NCBI GenBank assembly: GCA_015654595.1
Contig: JAATGQ010000183.1
Location: forward strand, 1 to 34,327
From: Chitinophagales bacterium
GTDB lineage: Bacteria; Bacteroidota; Bacteroidia; Chitinophagales; Chitinophagaceae
Length of the DNA: 34,327 bases
Direction of reading: 5' to 3'
The notes beneath the pieces are model-generated. The model was given only the letters and a program-made list of their open reading frames with translations, did not search any database and was not told the DNA's origin. The position numbers were made by a program, and so were the translations under genes. Positions 1 to 8,124 of this stretch are shown piece after piece; the first letter of the stretch is position 1, and each line of letters starts with the position of its first letter.

Positions 1-458
1 GATTTGAAGTAAAGGCTTGCACCGATCTTCTTATAATTCTTTTTTGTCTGAGTATACGTCACTTTATCGGCAACATCAACATTATCTCCGTTGCTGTTAG
101 CCGCAATTGTCCCGTTAAAATCATCCGGCAGACCCTTTACCTATCGATTCACAGAGCCTGGATTCAGCGACCAACCCATCCCTACCCAGCTTGCTTCATC
201 TTCGAAGCCGCCGCTGCCGGTATAGGTCAGGTTCAACGGATAGCCGCCGACATCCATCAGTGGGATATCGTATTTAAGATCACCCGAAAATAAATCCACC
301 AGATTGCTCACTCCGGCGGGTTGAAACTTCTGCATCTCTGGCTGAGCTGGCCCGGAAGTCAGCGCATAAGCCGCGGCGGGATAAAAATTCTGAATAGTAA
401 CCAGCGTCAGAAAGAAGACTGCAATCCACTTATTTCTCTTGTTTTTAGCACTGAACAT
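1..458 (-). pseudogene. RHS/YD-repeat protein N-terminus, interrupted by an in-frame TAG; runs off the window
   Basis: The intact part (458 down to 141) encodes 105 residues: a basic start, a hydrophobic export signal (about residues 11-32) ending near AYA, then the N-terminal signature of Bacteroidota RHS-like proteins (VDLFSGDLKYDIPLMDVGGY, then EASWVGMGWSLNPGSVNR). A TAG at 143-141 stops the frame directly after NR. The same frame then stays open for all 46 codons to the window edge and begins VKGLPDDFNG, which is how this family normally continues. So a single codon, usually Q or a similar residue, appears to have become amber. RHS proteins are large secreted or surface polypeptides with YD repeats and often a variable toxin tip; the rest of this one lies outside the window. 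It is last in a compact operon, 8 bases after the lipoprotein gene. It could be a real nonsense allele or a sequence error. Confidence 0.75.
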
Positions 459-466
459 CCTATATA

Positions 467-943
467 CTATTTTCGATTATTTACGACAAAAATTTGGGTA
501 CCCCAGGAACCAAAGGAATCTCTATATACCAGTGTATCGGGCTGTTGTCCGCCAGGTGTTTCGAAGACCATTACGGCCTCTTTTTTCTCCTGCTGCAGAC
601 TGGGTTTTTCCTGGAAAAAGACAACCTGCAGGCTGTCTCCATTGATCAGGGCCTTCCAGTCACCCTGCATGTTATACTGGAAATAGCGCTCTTTGGCTAT
701 CGAAGCTTTTTTATCCTTATCCGGCAGACTATCTGCCCATCCTACCTGGAAGGAGCAAAAATGGCTATCTGCCGACGAGTCTTCCTGCATCACCATCCGG
801 TTACTCGCCCTGTCAAGATAGAGTGACGAGCCGGGCCGGGCCAACATTACGAGGTGTTTTTCAGGAGTCTGTAAAGAGCCGGCATGATTGCAGGCCACGA
901 GCAAAGAGAAACAAAGCAAAGCTGATGTCGTCGTCATTTTCAT
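467..943 (-). CDS. Small exported lipoprotein of the RHS operon, function unknown
   Basis: 158 residues with a short type II signal peptide whose lipobox LLVAC puts the lipidated cysteine at residue 18. The following residues (NHAG) do not look like the acidic surface-export signal known in Bacteroidota, so periplasm-facing anchoring is as likely as surface exposure. The mature part is polar, with alternating beta-type segments (SSLYLDRASNRMVM, HFCSFQVGW, GDWKALINGDSLQVVFF) suggesting a small beta-sandwich or barrel. I do not recognise a named family. Its ATG overlaps the TGA of the upstream gene as ATGA, indicating translational coupling, and the RHS gene follows 8 bases downstream. The likely role is as an accessory or chaperone-like partner of the RHS protein; this is inferred from gene order alone. 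Confidence 0.75.
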   Translation of the reverse strand: MKMTTTSALLCFSLLVACNHAGSLQTPEKHLVMLARPGSSLYLDRASNRMVMQEDSSADSHFCSFQVGWADSLPDKDKKASIAKERYFQYNMQGDWKALINGDSLQVVFFQEKPSLQQEKKEAVMVFETPGGQQPDTLVYRDSFGSWGTQIFVVNNRK

Positions 944-2028
944 TGGTTCGAATTTTCCTGGTAAACAAATCGCACAATCACAGCGGGTTCGTTGAATGGA
1001 TAAACTTTTATGATATAATGCTTTCCTTCTTCAAGATCCAGCTGACTGAGATCGATGTCTATTTTATTGTGTCCTGGATTTAATGGAATATCAGGAAGGT
1101 TCTTGATTTTTTTAGAGCCACCTTCCGTTTCGTAGATCTCATAATCCAGCTTCCTGATGTTGTAATGATTCTGATAAGAGAATTTTAAATAGGTGGTTGC
1201 GTAATAGTAATTCCCGTTAACCAATTCCCGCAATTCCCGATAACTATCATTTGGGTTCGCTTTCGCAGAATCGGAGCATTGCACTGTAAACTCCCAGATG
1301 TCAGACTTAGACAGAATGATCCCATTCTGATAAGCAATAACCTGCCAGACATAGGTATGCCCTTCCTGTAGATCAGGAGCGTAGGAGGGATAACTGACCG
1401 TAGTAGATGGGATATTATCCAGTAAGACCAGTGGAGCGCTCATCAACAGATTTTCTATATCAGATCCTCTCTTCTTCTCTGTCAGCTGAAGCCGGAAACG
1501 CATAGACGGCGGGTATGGTACTGGCGGCTGCCAGCTCAATGGCGGCCGTTTTTCGCAGATCTTGTCCTGGTCAGCAGGGCTGATCAGGTTGATCGGGACA
1601 AGTGGCTGTATATTCGCGTCAACGACGCTCTCGAAGTCATCGCTTTTGTCATTGGGCTGAAAACGAAAAGTATAGGTATACTCTCCTGGTGGGAAGTTGC
1701 GGGTCTGGCTGACAATGGCAGCCATCGCATTGTTTGGGAAGCTAAAAGAGCTGCCTGTATACGCGCTGACCGGGAACTGGTTATTGCCCTGGCTAAGCGT
1801 GATCAATGGAGAAACCATATTGACTACCACATTTTTGCTGATATTCTCCTTAACCGTCAGGTATACTTTTCCCTGATGCGCCTGTCCGGAGAAATTCTGG
1901 ATCTGGAAGTTGGCAAGCCCGTCGAGTGTGCGACCGTAGACTTCCCCGATAAATACAAAATTCCCCTGCCCGGATACCTTTCCAAGCATACTTACGGTCA
2001 ACAACGTTATGATCAGATATCGAAGCAT
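940..2028 (-). CDS. Secreted beta-sandwich (FnIII-like/TANFOR-like) protein of the RHS operon
   Basis: 362 residues with a signal peptide (about 1-20, ending VSGQ). Residues 21-140 look like an all-beta domain (FVFIGEVYGRTLDG, KVYLTVKENISKNV, GEYTYTFRFQPND). Residues about 145-250 resemble a fibronectin-type module: a PADQDKICEKRPPLSWQPP stretch typical of Bacteroidota proteins that describe a value as text (RPPLSW), then YVWQVIAYQNG and WEFTVQC. A short C-terminal beta domain ends the protein. I think it resembles the TANFOR-type proteins of Bacteroidota, but I cannot confirm that without a profile search. It starts 5 bases after the end of the beta-barrel gene and its stop overlaps the lipoprotein start, so it is the second gene of the operon. 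A structural or adhesin role on the cell surface is inferred; no catalytic motif is visible. Confidence 0.75.
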   Translation of the reverse strand: MLRYLIITLLTVSMLGKVSGQGNFVFIGEVYGRTLDGLANFQIQNFSGQAHQGKVYLTVKENISKNVVVNMVSPLITLSQGNNQFPVSAYTGSSFSFPNNAMAAIVSQTRNFPPGEYTYTFRFQPNDKSDDFESVVDANIQPLVPINLISPADQDKICEKRPPLSWQPPVPYPPSMRFRLQLTEKKRGSDIENLLMSAPLVLLDNIPSTTVSYPSYAPDLQEGHTYVWQVIAYQNGIILSKSDIWEFTVQCSDSAKANPNDSYRELRELVNGNYYYATTYLKFSYQNHYNIRKLDYEIYETEGGSKKIKNLPDIPLNPGHNKIDIDLSQLDLEEGKHYIIKVYPFNEPAVIVRFVYQENSNQ

Positions 2029-2033
2029 AGCAT

Positions 2034-4427
2034 TTATTTAAAAGTGTAATGGGCGCTGGTACTGACAAAGAGTTGGTTAGCCAGCGCTGTCTGAATGACC
2101 TGGATTCCCTTTTTATACCCGAATTGAAGGTCTACGTTCATCTTTCCGGAGAGGCTTGCACTCATCTGCTGGCGGATACCCAACTGTGTATTCCACCCCT
2201 GATTATCATAGTAGCCGGGTGTCGTTGTCATTTTTAAGTTGCCAGGACCCGAAACGGAATAGGAGTACCCCATCTCGGCGCTGAACATAGAGGTATTGAA
2301 GAAATAATTATTATTGGTCGATTGATTGGTCAGGATCGTCAGCGACAGCAAGTTCTTCCCTAGCATCATGGAAGAAGTATTGGTAAATAACACGGACGTA
2401 TTTGAATATTCCCCGCCGTATGTCATCGGGATATTCATGGTCTGGCGGCTGAGCGTAATATTGTTCATGATCTTTTTGCCGTCTACGATAAAGCGATAAG
2501 CACCATCCAGCTGGAGCCTGGAGTTGACCCCGTTCATAGGTGACTGACCATAAAAGTCCGTTTTGTAGTCTGTTCTTTGCCAGGTCAGGGTTACTTTATC
2601 GTTCCGGTCGATCTTAAAGCCTGTCGATAATTTATTGCCGATAGAGGTATAGACGAAGTTGCTATAGGGATCGAATACCTGTTGTTTAAAATCACCGGCA
2701 TATTTGACGGTCAACCGATTGCTTAAAAACTTACGGGCAAGGTCGAGTCCCATTTCGCTTTCGCCACTATGCAATAGTGCATTGCCTGGGTTATTATAAC
2801 CAAGTCCTACTTTTCTCAGGTAGACGCGAATGTCGGTCTTATAGATCTCGCCGGTGTAATTAAGGGTGGCTGCATAGTTGGCTTTACCACTATTGCTGAA
2901 CAGGGACCCCTCCGATCCAGACTTCGAGCCGGAACTATCGGTAGAGGAGCCTTGATTTGGGGAACCAAACGACTTAGACACATCCAGCGTCACATTGTGT
3001 TTTGCTCCGATGGGCATACCGAAGTGCAAGGTGATAACGCCATCCTGTCTGGGAGCAACGGGCAGATAAGAAGCTCCGGAATTTGATCCAAGACTATTTA
3101 CGCTATTATTGAAATTAAAGAAGTTCACGGATAGAGACTGATCGAACTGGCTTCCGTTGCCGCCGCCTACTTTGAATCCAGTCAGATTGCTGTACTCGTT
3201 GGTCACCGAACTGGTCAGGCCCGCCTGCTGCCAGTTATTGACAGAATTGTTCTGCCCATAGATCATTCCAACAGACGCCGACTTATTCTGAAACTCGCCA
3301 TTGACACCGGTATTGACCACATTGGCCATGCTCATGTCATTGGTATTTACAGAGTTCTGGCCCAGGTTAAGCGTCTTCAGATTATAGAACAGTTTTTGGA
3401 TCGTGTTAAGGCTGGCCTGGTCATCGAGTACCTGGCTTAAATGATTGGGATCGGAAAGATAATTTTTCAAGGCGCCGGGCGAATAGGAAGAGGTAGACAG
3501 GAGCTGTTTTACGAGCGGGTTGTCTTCATATTTACTTTTAAAGAAGGTGATCCTGTCGTATACCTTTTCCATTGTCTCGTATCCTTTAACTTCGGCGAGC
3601 GTCTTTTGATAATTGGAATCGGCAGCAAGCGTCTTTTGATCTTTTCCCTGGCTCATATAGGAAAGCTTTGACAGGTTTTGCTGGTATTGAGTTACCGCAG
3701 AGCCTGGCAAAAGACGATTCCGAAGCGCACTCATATCATTCGCAGATAGATCCTTTGCGTCGGTAGGGATGGGCAACGGGGTGTTATACTGCTTTGTATA
3801 ATCGCTTTGCATATGAGAGATCTCTCCTTGCAGTTGTTGTTCGTAGTTCATCCGGATCGTTTTCACCCTGCTTAAAGCAGAATTCATGATCGCATCCGGG
3901 CTGACTTTAGCCATCACCTGTGATCTGAGGGTCTGCAGGTATTGTTCGTGATCGAAATTGAATTGCGTGAAATTTTTAAAGGGAGTATAGTTCATGCTGT
4001 TGATCCCATTTCCTTCCCGCAGTGTCATCGCAAAGGGCATATTATTGATGCCAACAGTATAATCAATCAGATAGGAAAAGGTTCCCGTCATATTCTGAAG
4101 CACGCCAAGCCCCATGCCGGAGGTGTCCTGGAAATAATTGTAATCTACTTCCGTACTCAGGTGAGAGACGGTTATGGGCTTTTTGTTATCGAATATATTT
4201 ATGCCCTGATTCAATTGCTGTAAGGGAGCAATGGCTTGCTTTGCCGTAGTCTTCAGAGAAGACACGGGCGCAGACAATTGCGAAGTCACTGCCTTAGACT
4301 GTTGTTTAAGGACAGAAGACGCAGAGTCGACCTTTGAAGATCGTATTTGCGTGGTATCCTGTGCATTAGTATTATACACAACGAACCATGCAGACAAAGC
4401 AAGTGCGCTTCGTAGCAATTTATACAT
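2034..4427 (-). CDS. Exported protein with helical N-terminal region and predicted outer-membrane beta-barrel, first gene of the RHS operon
   Basis: 797 residues. A signal peptide (about 1-22, cleavage near NTNA/QD) is followed by a helical, Gln/Ser-rich segment (about 40-80) and a larger helix-rich block (about 150-350) with many Gln, Lys and Leu residues. From about residue 370 the sequence changes to alternating beta strands rich in Asn, Gly, Ser and aromatic residues, with long polar loops (a Ser/Gly-rich loop near 495-515), and ends ...STSAHYTFK. Many Bacteroidota outer-membrane barrels end in a similar aromatic C-terminal strand. This suggests a periplasmic coiled-coil plus barrel architecture. 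No family is recognised. As first gene upstream of the secreted protein, lipoprotein and RHS protein, it is a reasonable candidate for the outer-membrane anchor or exporter of that set; this is inference. Confidence 0.8.
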   Translation of the reverse strand: MYKLLRSALALSAWFVVYNTNAQDTTQIRSSKVDSASSVLKQQSKAVTSQLSAPVSSLKTTAKQAIAPLQQLNQGINIFDNKKPITVSHLSTEVDYNYFQDTSGMGLGVLQNMTGTFSYLIDYTVGINNMPFAMTLREGNGINSMNYTPFKNFTQFNFDHEQYLQTLRSQVMAKVSPDAIMNSALSRVKTIRMNYEQQLQGEISHMQSDYTKQYNTPLPIPTDAKDLSANDMSALRNRLLPGSAVTQYQQNLSKLSYMSQGKDQKTLAADSNYQKTLAEVKGYETMEKVYDRITFFKSKYEDNPLVKQLLSTSSYSPGALKNYLSDPNHLSQVLDDQASLNTIQKLFYNLKTLNLGQNSVNTNDMSMANVVNTGVNGEFQNKSASVGMIYGQNNSVNNWQQAGLTSSVTNEYSNLTGFKVGGGNGSQFDQSLSVNFFNFNNSVNSLGSNSGASYLPVAPRQDGVITLHFGMPIGAKHNVTLDVSKSFGSPNQGSSTDSSGSKSGSEGSLFSNSGKANYAATLNYTGEIYKTDIRVYLRKVGLGYNNPGNALLHSGESEMGLDLARKFLSNRLTVKYAGDFKQQVFDPYSNFVYTSIGNKLSTGFKIDRNDKVTLTWQRTDYKTDFYGQSPMNGVNSRLQLDGAYRFIVDGKKIMNNITLSRQTMNIPMTYGGEYSNTSVLFTNTSSMMLGKNLLSLTILTNQSTNNNYFFNTSMFSAEMGYSYSVSGPGNLKMTTTPGYYDNQGWNTQLGIRQQMSASLSGKMNVDLQFGYKKGIQVIQTALANQLFVSTSAHYTFK

Positions 4428-5083
4428 AGCTATGAATTAGAGTGTTTATTCAGTCAATGGCAAAGCAATTCCATGTACGGTATCAAGTACCGGACGAATA
4501 GAACAAAGAAGGATAAAGTAAAATCAGGCAAGGATTGCCGACTATGAAATTGTGTGTGACAGTTAGCTACTACAGAGAAACTAAATCCCGATGAGCATCT
4601 TTGGAGATGCGCACTAAACAAACTTGTATTTAGTTTCTGGAATTAACAATAATAAGGGAGGAATATATTACCTGGCGTATCAGAAAGGTAATGGGCACGG
4701 GTTAGCGCGTGTGGTAGAGACATAAGAAGTAGTTTAAGAGTTAAGGTGTAAATTATTATAAGACGGGAGCGGAATAGATAATGCAAAGTAAAATAAACTA
4801 TTCCAAATATGCAATAAAATCGAATAAACTTTTTGGGATTATAACAAGGACAGATACACGAACAAACGTGATTAAGCCGAAAAAAGCACGCTTTTTTTAA
4901 TTTCACACACAGTTATCCGTCTATTAACACAGCCAAAAAAAAGTCGAAAATCCGTTATACGTATGAGAGTCCTGCCATTTGAAAATTACTCTTTACAAAT
5001 GTTGATCACTGTCCGTGTATTCCAAAATAGATTTTCTGCAGATGGAAATTGTTGCTCATCAAAGCTGGAATTCGGCTCATGAC
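4428..5083. other. AT-rich intergenic region between the RHS operon and gldFG
   Basis: About 650 bases with no convincing gene. An 87-codon open frame on the minus strand (4906-4643) is Cys/Tyr-rich, lacks any recognisable domain and sits in AT-rich sequence, so I do not call it. The region must hold the promoter of the minus-strand operon starting at 4427, but no perfect Bacteroidota TAnnTTTG box was found. It contains a short imperfect palindrome at 4475-4495 (CGGTA, 5-base spacer, TACCG core) and the nested inverted repeat listed separately. No strong terminator is seen after the gldFG stop at 5084. Confidence 0.6.
4576..4638. repeat. Nested inverted repeat: 11-bp outer stem around a 6-bp hairpin
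   Basis: AGAAACTAAAT at 4576-4586 is perfectly complementary to ATTTAGTTTCT at 4628-4638. Inside it, GCATCT (4595-4600) pairs perfectly with AGATGC (4605-4610) around a 4-base TTGG loop. In RNA this would form a long outer helix enclosing a tight hairpin, about 150 bases upstream of the start of the RHS operon. It could be a 5'-leader structure, a small RNA or a protein-binding site; there is no U-tract that would make it a standard terminator. Confidence 0.5.
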
Positions 5084-7543
5084 CTATTTCACCGCAACGC
5101 GATATCTTCTCCGGCGGAGGAACTGGTAGATATAACCGCCGAGGATGACCAGCACGATAGGGAGACCGATGTTGATGAACTGCCAGAACCCGCGATCGGC
5201 ATCGACCTTTGCGGAGTCGAGCAGACGCATCGTAAAGTCCTTCGAGCGGGTGTCGAGAATATGGGAAGAGCTGACCAGGTACTCGACGCTGTTTTCGATA
5301 AAGTCCTGGTTGGCAAATGTAAAGTTGTTGTCGCGGCTAAAACCCAGCGGCATCGGACGTCCTTCGGGAGACACGTCGTTCATAAAAATGTCGGCATCTG
5401 CACATACGATGACACGGGAAGCAGCGGTCGCCTCGGCGATAAAAGGCTGCTGGTAGACGTTGGCGAGGCTATCGGCCACGGCAGCGTCAACGCGATTGGC
5501 GTATAAGGATTTGAACTTACCTTCCAGCAACATCGCCACGGGCAGGTTGGACTGGTTAAAGTATTTTGGATCGTCCTTATATTTCAACACCTGGAAGGTG
5601 ATCAGGGCCGGCGTACTGACGGTACGGGAATTGGCTGATGTTTGCAGCAAAGTGGTCTTGATGATCCCGGGAGCTTTTACGGTGTCGAGACTATTGGCGA
5701 ACTGAGCAAAAACGGGATCGAGATTTTTCGATATCGGATGGGTCAGACTTCCATTCAACAAAGGGAAGTAAGGCCAGGGCAGCGCCTGGATCTGGGGTTT
5801 GTTCCCCTGTACACCCACCACCATACTGAGACTGGCACACTGCAGGTCTTCTACCAGGTCCTGCTTTATCCGAACACCGTATTTGAAGAAGAGGTCTTCC
5901 AGCTCAAGCCCACGGTCATAGGCGACCGTCTCCTGGTCCTGGCGCAGGCTGTCTCTTTCGGCATATAGTTCATCGACGGCCCAGATGATCTGACCACCGT
6001 GAAGCACGTATTGATCGAGGGTCAGTTTCTCGCGGTCGGTAAAGCGTTGAGTTGGCTTGACGACAACCAGCGCCTTGTATTTCTGAGGAATGACTGCCAT
6101 ACTGTCCAGCGGCACGATCCCAAAATGATAGCTGCTGCGCAAGCCCTGGATCAGATCATAGACCCGGAAATCCAACGGCTCCCCGTTACCGGTGACATAA
6201 CCCACCATCGGAACGTTTTCGGTCGTGATCTTGTCGATGGCGCTTCCAAACTTATATTCCAATAAGGTCTCTGCATTGGTATATAGCTGCTCTTCGGGTT
6301 GATCTCCACCCCCGACCTGCACTCCTTTCAGCAGATTCACCGGGTAGATCCGGTCTTTATACCGGACAATAGCTGCGGGGATCACGATACGTTGACTCTG
6401 CTCTTCTCCCTTTCTGGCTTGCGCAACCTGTGTCATCGGCTGGATGCCCATCCTGCTCAGCGAATCGAGGAAGGTTGCTTTTGCGGAATCATCCAGCGTT
6501 GTCAGCGGATCAAAGACGTGAACCCGGATCTTTCCGCCGCAGTATTCGTTGAAACTCTGAAGCATCTCTTCAGAACTCTTGGACAACTTGCGGATACCGG
6601 CCTTGAGGTCGCCCGCCAAAAAGAAGTCTACCTGGATATCGCTGTCGATCCTGCGCAGCATTTCTCTTGTGGAAGGACTCAGCGTATAGCGTTTGTCCTG
6701 GGTGAGATCGAGATGCGCGTGCAGCTGTGAAGCCAGGAGATTGATCCCGGCAAGGAGGACGACGAGGCCTGCCAGGGCAAGCCGGGTTTTTCCTTTCCGT
6801 CGCCTCTTATTCGTACTGTCGGCCTTACCGGCCAGCTGACGGCTGGTCAGATAAAGGAACAGGAAGATGAGGGTAAAGAAGTACAGCAGGTCACGACTGT
6901 CGATCACTCCACGGCTGATGCTGCGATAGTGAAAGTCGATGCCCAGCATCGCGATGTAGTAGTCTGGCCCTGCGGCAAATACCGGCAGCGCACTGATGGC
7001 ATTGAAGCCGGAATACAATATGAAACAGGCAAAAGCGGCTACGATAAATGCAACCACAGCATTGGCCGTTAGTCCGCTGCACCAGATACCTATCGACGTA
7101 AAGACAGCGCCAAGCAGAAAGAGGCCTACATAGCTGCCGATCGTGGCGCCGGTGTCGATGCCCCCCTGGCCGGAAAGCCGCTGTATGCAAAGGAAATAGA
7201 TCAGGGTTGGGATGAGGGCGATGACGACCACCAGCAGACTGGCCAGGTACTTTCCAAAGACCAGGCGAATACGGCTGAGAGGCGTCGTTTGCAGGATCTC
7301 AAAGGTTCCCATCCGGAACTCCTCGGAGAGACTGCGCATCGTGATGGCAGGGATCAACAAGAGCAGGATCCAGGGCGCCAGTTCAAAAAACTTGTCAAGC
7401 GTAGCATAACCATTACTGAGGATATCGGTCTCGGGAAAGACAAAGAGGAATAGCCCGTTTAATAAAAGAAAAACGATAATAGCTATATACCCGGTAAGAC
7501 TACTGAAGAATTGACGGAGTTCTTTTTTGCATACTGCCCACAT
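5084..7543 (-). CDS. gldG: Fused GldF-GldG gliding-motility-type ABC transporter protein
   Basis: 819 residues from the ATG at 7543; an in-frame GTG two codons earlier is possible, but the ATG fits the usual GldF start (M-x-A-x-x-K-K-E). Residues 1-238 form an ABC-2 permease like GldF, with about six membrane segments and the conserved RSLSEEFRMGTFEILQTTPLS cytoplasmic signature. A basic linker (KRRRKGK, about 246-252) leads to a GldG-like part: one membrane helix, the hallmark DLTQDKRYTLSPST near 279-292, a large periplasmic domain and a C-terminal membrane helix followed by RRRRYR. In Flavobacterium, GldF and GldG are separate proteins of about 240 and 560 residues that work with the ATPase GldA in gliding; the length here equals their sum. 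No ATPase gene is adjacent. The transported substrate is unknown. Confidence 0.88.
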   Translation of the reverse strand: MWAVCKKELRQFFSSLTGYIAIIVFLLLNGLFLFVFPETDILSNGYATLDKFFELAPWILLLLIPAITMRSLSEEFRMGTFEILQTTPLSRIRLVFGKYLASLLVVVIALIPTLIYFLCIQRLSGQGGIDTGATIGSYVGLFLLGAVFTSIGIWCSGLTANAVVAFIVAAFACFILYSGFNAISALPVFAAGPDYYIAMLGIDFHYRSISRGVIDSRDLLYFFTLIFLFLYLTSRQLAGKADSTNKRRRKGKTRLALAGLVVLLAGINLLASQLHAHLDLTQDKRYTLSPSTREMLRRIDSDIQVDFFLAGDLKAGIRKLSKSSEEMLQSFNEYCGGKIRVHVFDPLTTLDDSAKATFLDSLSRMGIQPMTQVAQARKGEEQSQRIVIPAAIVRYKDRIYPVNLLKGVQVGGGDQPEEQLYTNAETLLEYKFGSAIDKITTENVPMVGYVTGNGEPLDFRVYDLIQGLRSSYHFGIVPLDSMAVIPQKYKALVVVKPTQRFTDREKLTLDQYVLHGGQIIWAVDELYAERDSLRQDQETVAYDRGLELEDLFFKYGVRIKQDLVEDLQCASLSMVVGVQGNKPQIQALPWPYFPLLNGSLTHPISKNLDPVFAQFANSLDTVKAPGIIKTTLLQTSANSRTVSTPALITFQVLKYKDDPKYFNQSNLPVAMLLEGKFKSLYANRVDAAVADSLANVYQQPFIAEATAASRVIVCADADIFMNDVSPEGRPMPLGFSRDNNFTFANQDFIENSVEYLVSSSHILDTRSKDFTMRLLDSAKVDADRGFWQFINIGLPIVLVILGGYIYQFLRRRRYRVAVK

Positions 7544-8124
7544 AGACACGAAAATATGCGATATAATCGTTTGAAGCTGTATTGTTATTGTGGAAGCGAA
7601 AAGAGTCCTTTATAAATTATACAGCGGAAAATGAAGAGCCGCCAAAAACAATATATTATATTAAATTAAATGTGGAAAAGTAACCTAAATTAGATGAGTA
7701 GAAATACGCTTTGTATAAAGTTTATGGTTATATTCGCATGCTCTTATAGATCAACCTTCCTTAGAAAATATGATTAATGGTGATGTCAAAAAAGATATTC
7801 CACCGAAACCAACTGCATGAAAAAATCCGCCCCACTACAGGCGGGTTTTTTGTTTTATTAATGTCTTCCTTTTATTTTACTGCAAATCCTTTACCAGACT
7901 GGCTTATACTAAATCATCAGGCAATGGGAAAAGGATGTTTCGGGTACTTCCTTTATCTCCAGGTTCGCAATTATCATCTTTTCGGATCAGAATTGTAATC
8001 TTAAGGGTTATTGATGAAAGGATAGTCTCGCCGTTTTAACACGTTATTTATTGGATAAATGACGGATAATGAGGAAGGTCCGAAAAGGCCTCCACTTATA
8101 TTATATATAAATTACATAAACGTA
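7544..8124. other. AT-rich intergenic region with a terminator
   Basis: About 580 bases between the start of gldFG and the end of the cysteine desulfurase gene. It holds the intrinsic terminator listed separately (7821-7856) and presumably the gldFG promoter next to 7543, where CGAAAATA at 7549-7556 is one base off the -7 consensus read on the minus strand. A 73-codon plus-strand frame at 7777-7998 spans the terminator and has no protein-like features, so it is not called. Nothing else is recognised. Confidence 0.5.
7821..7856 (-). terminator. Intrinsic terminator, effective on both strands
   Basis: CCGCC (7827-7831) pairs with GGCGG (7840-7844) around an 8-base loop, flanked by AAAAAT on one side and a T-run on the other, so each strand has a U-tract after the stem. 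It most likely ends minus-strand transcription from the desulfurase gene, although it lies about 270 bases past that stop codon. Confidence 0.7.

Noticed and set aside
4860..4900. Terminator from the A-run, GC, T-run palindrome in the gldFG downstream region
   Set aside because: The stem would be almost all A-T with only two G-C pairs and a 2-base loop, too weak to support a terminator call.
4643..4906. 87-codon minus-strand frame in the AT-rich gap
   Set aside because: No domain or export pattern, many Cys and Tyr residues from AT-rich DNA, and no start-site support.
7777..7998. 73-codon plus-strand frame near the desulfurase terminator
   Set aside because: It runs through the terminator stem-loop and has no protein-like features.
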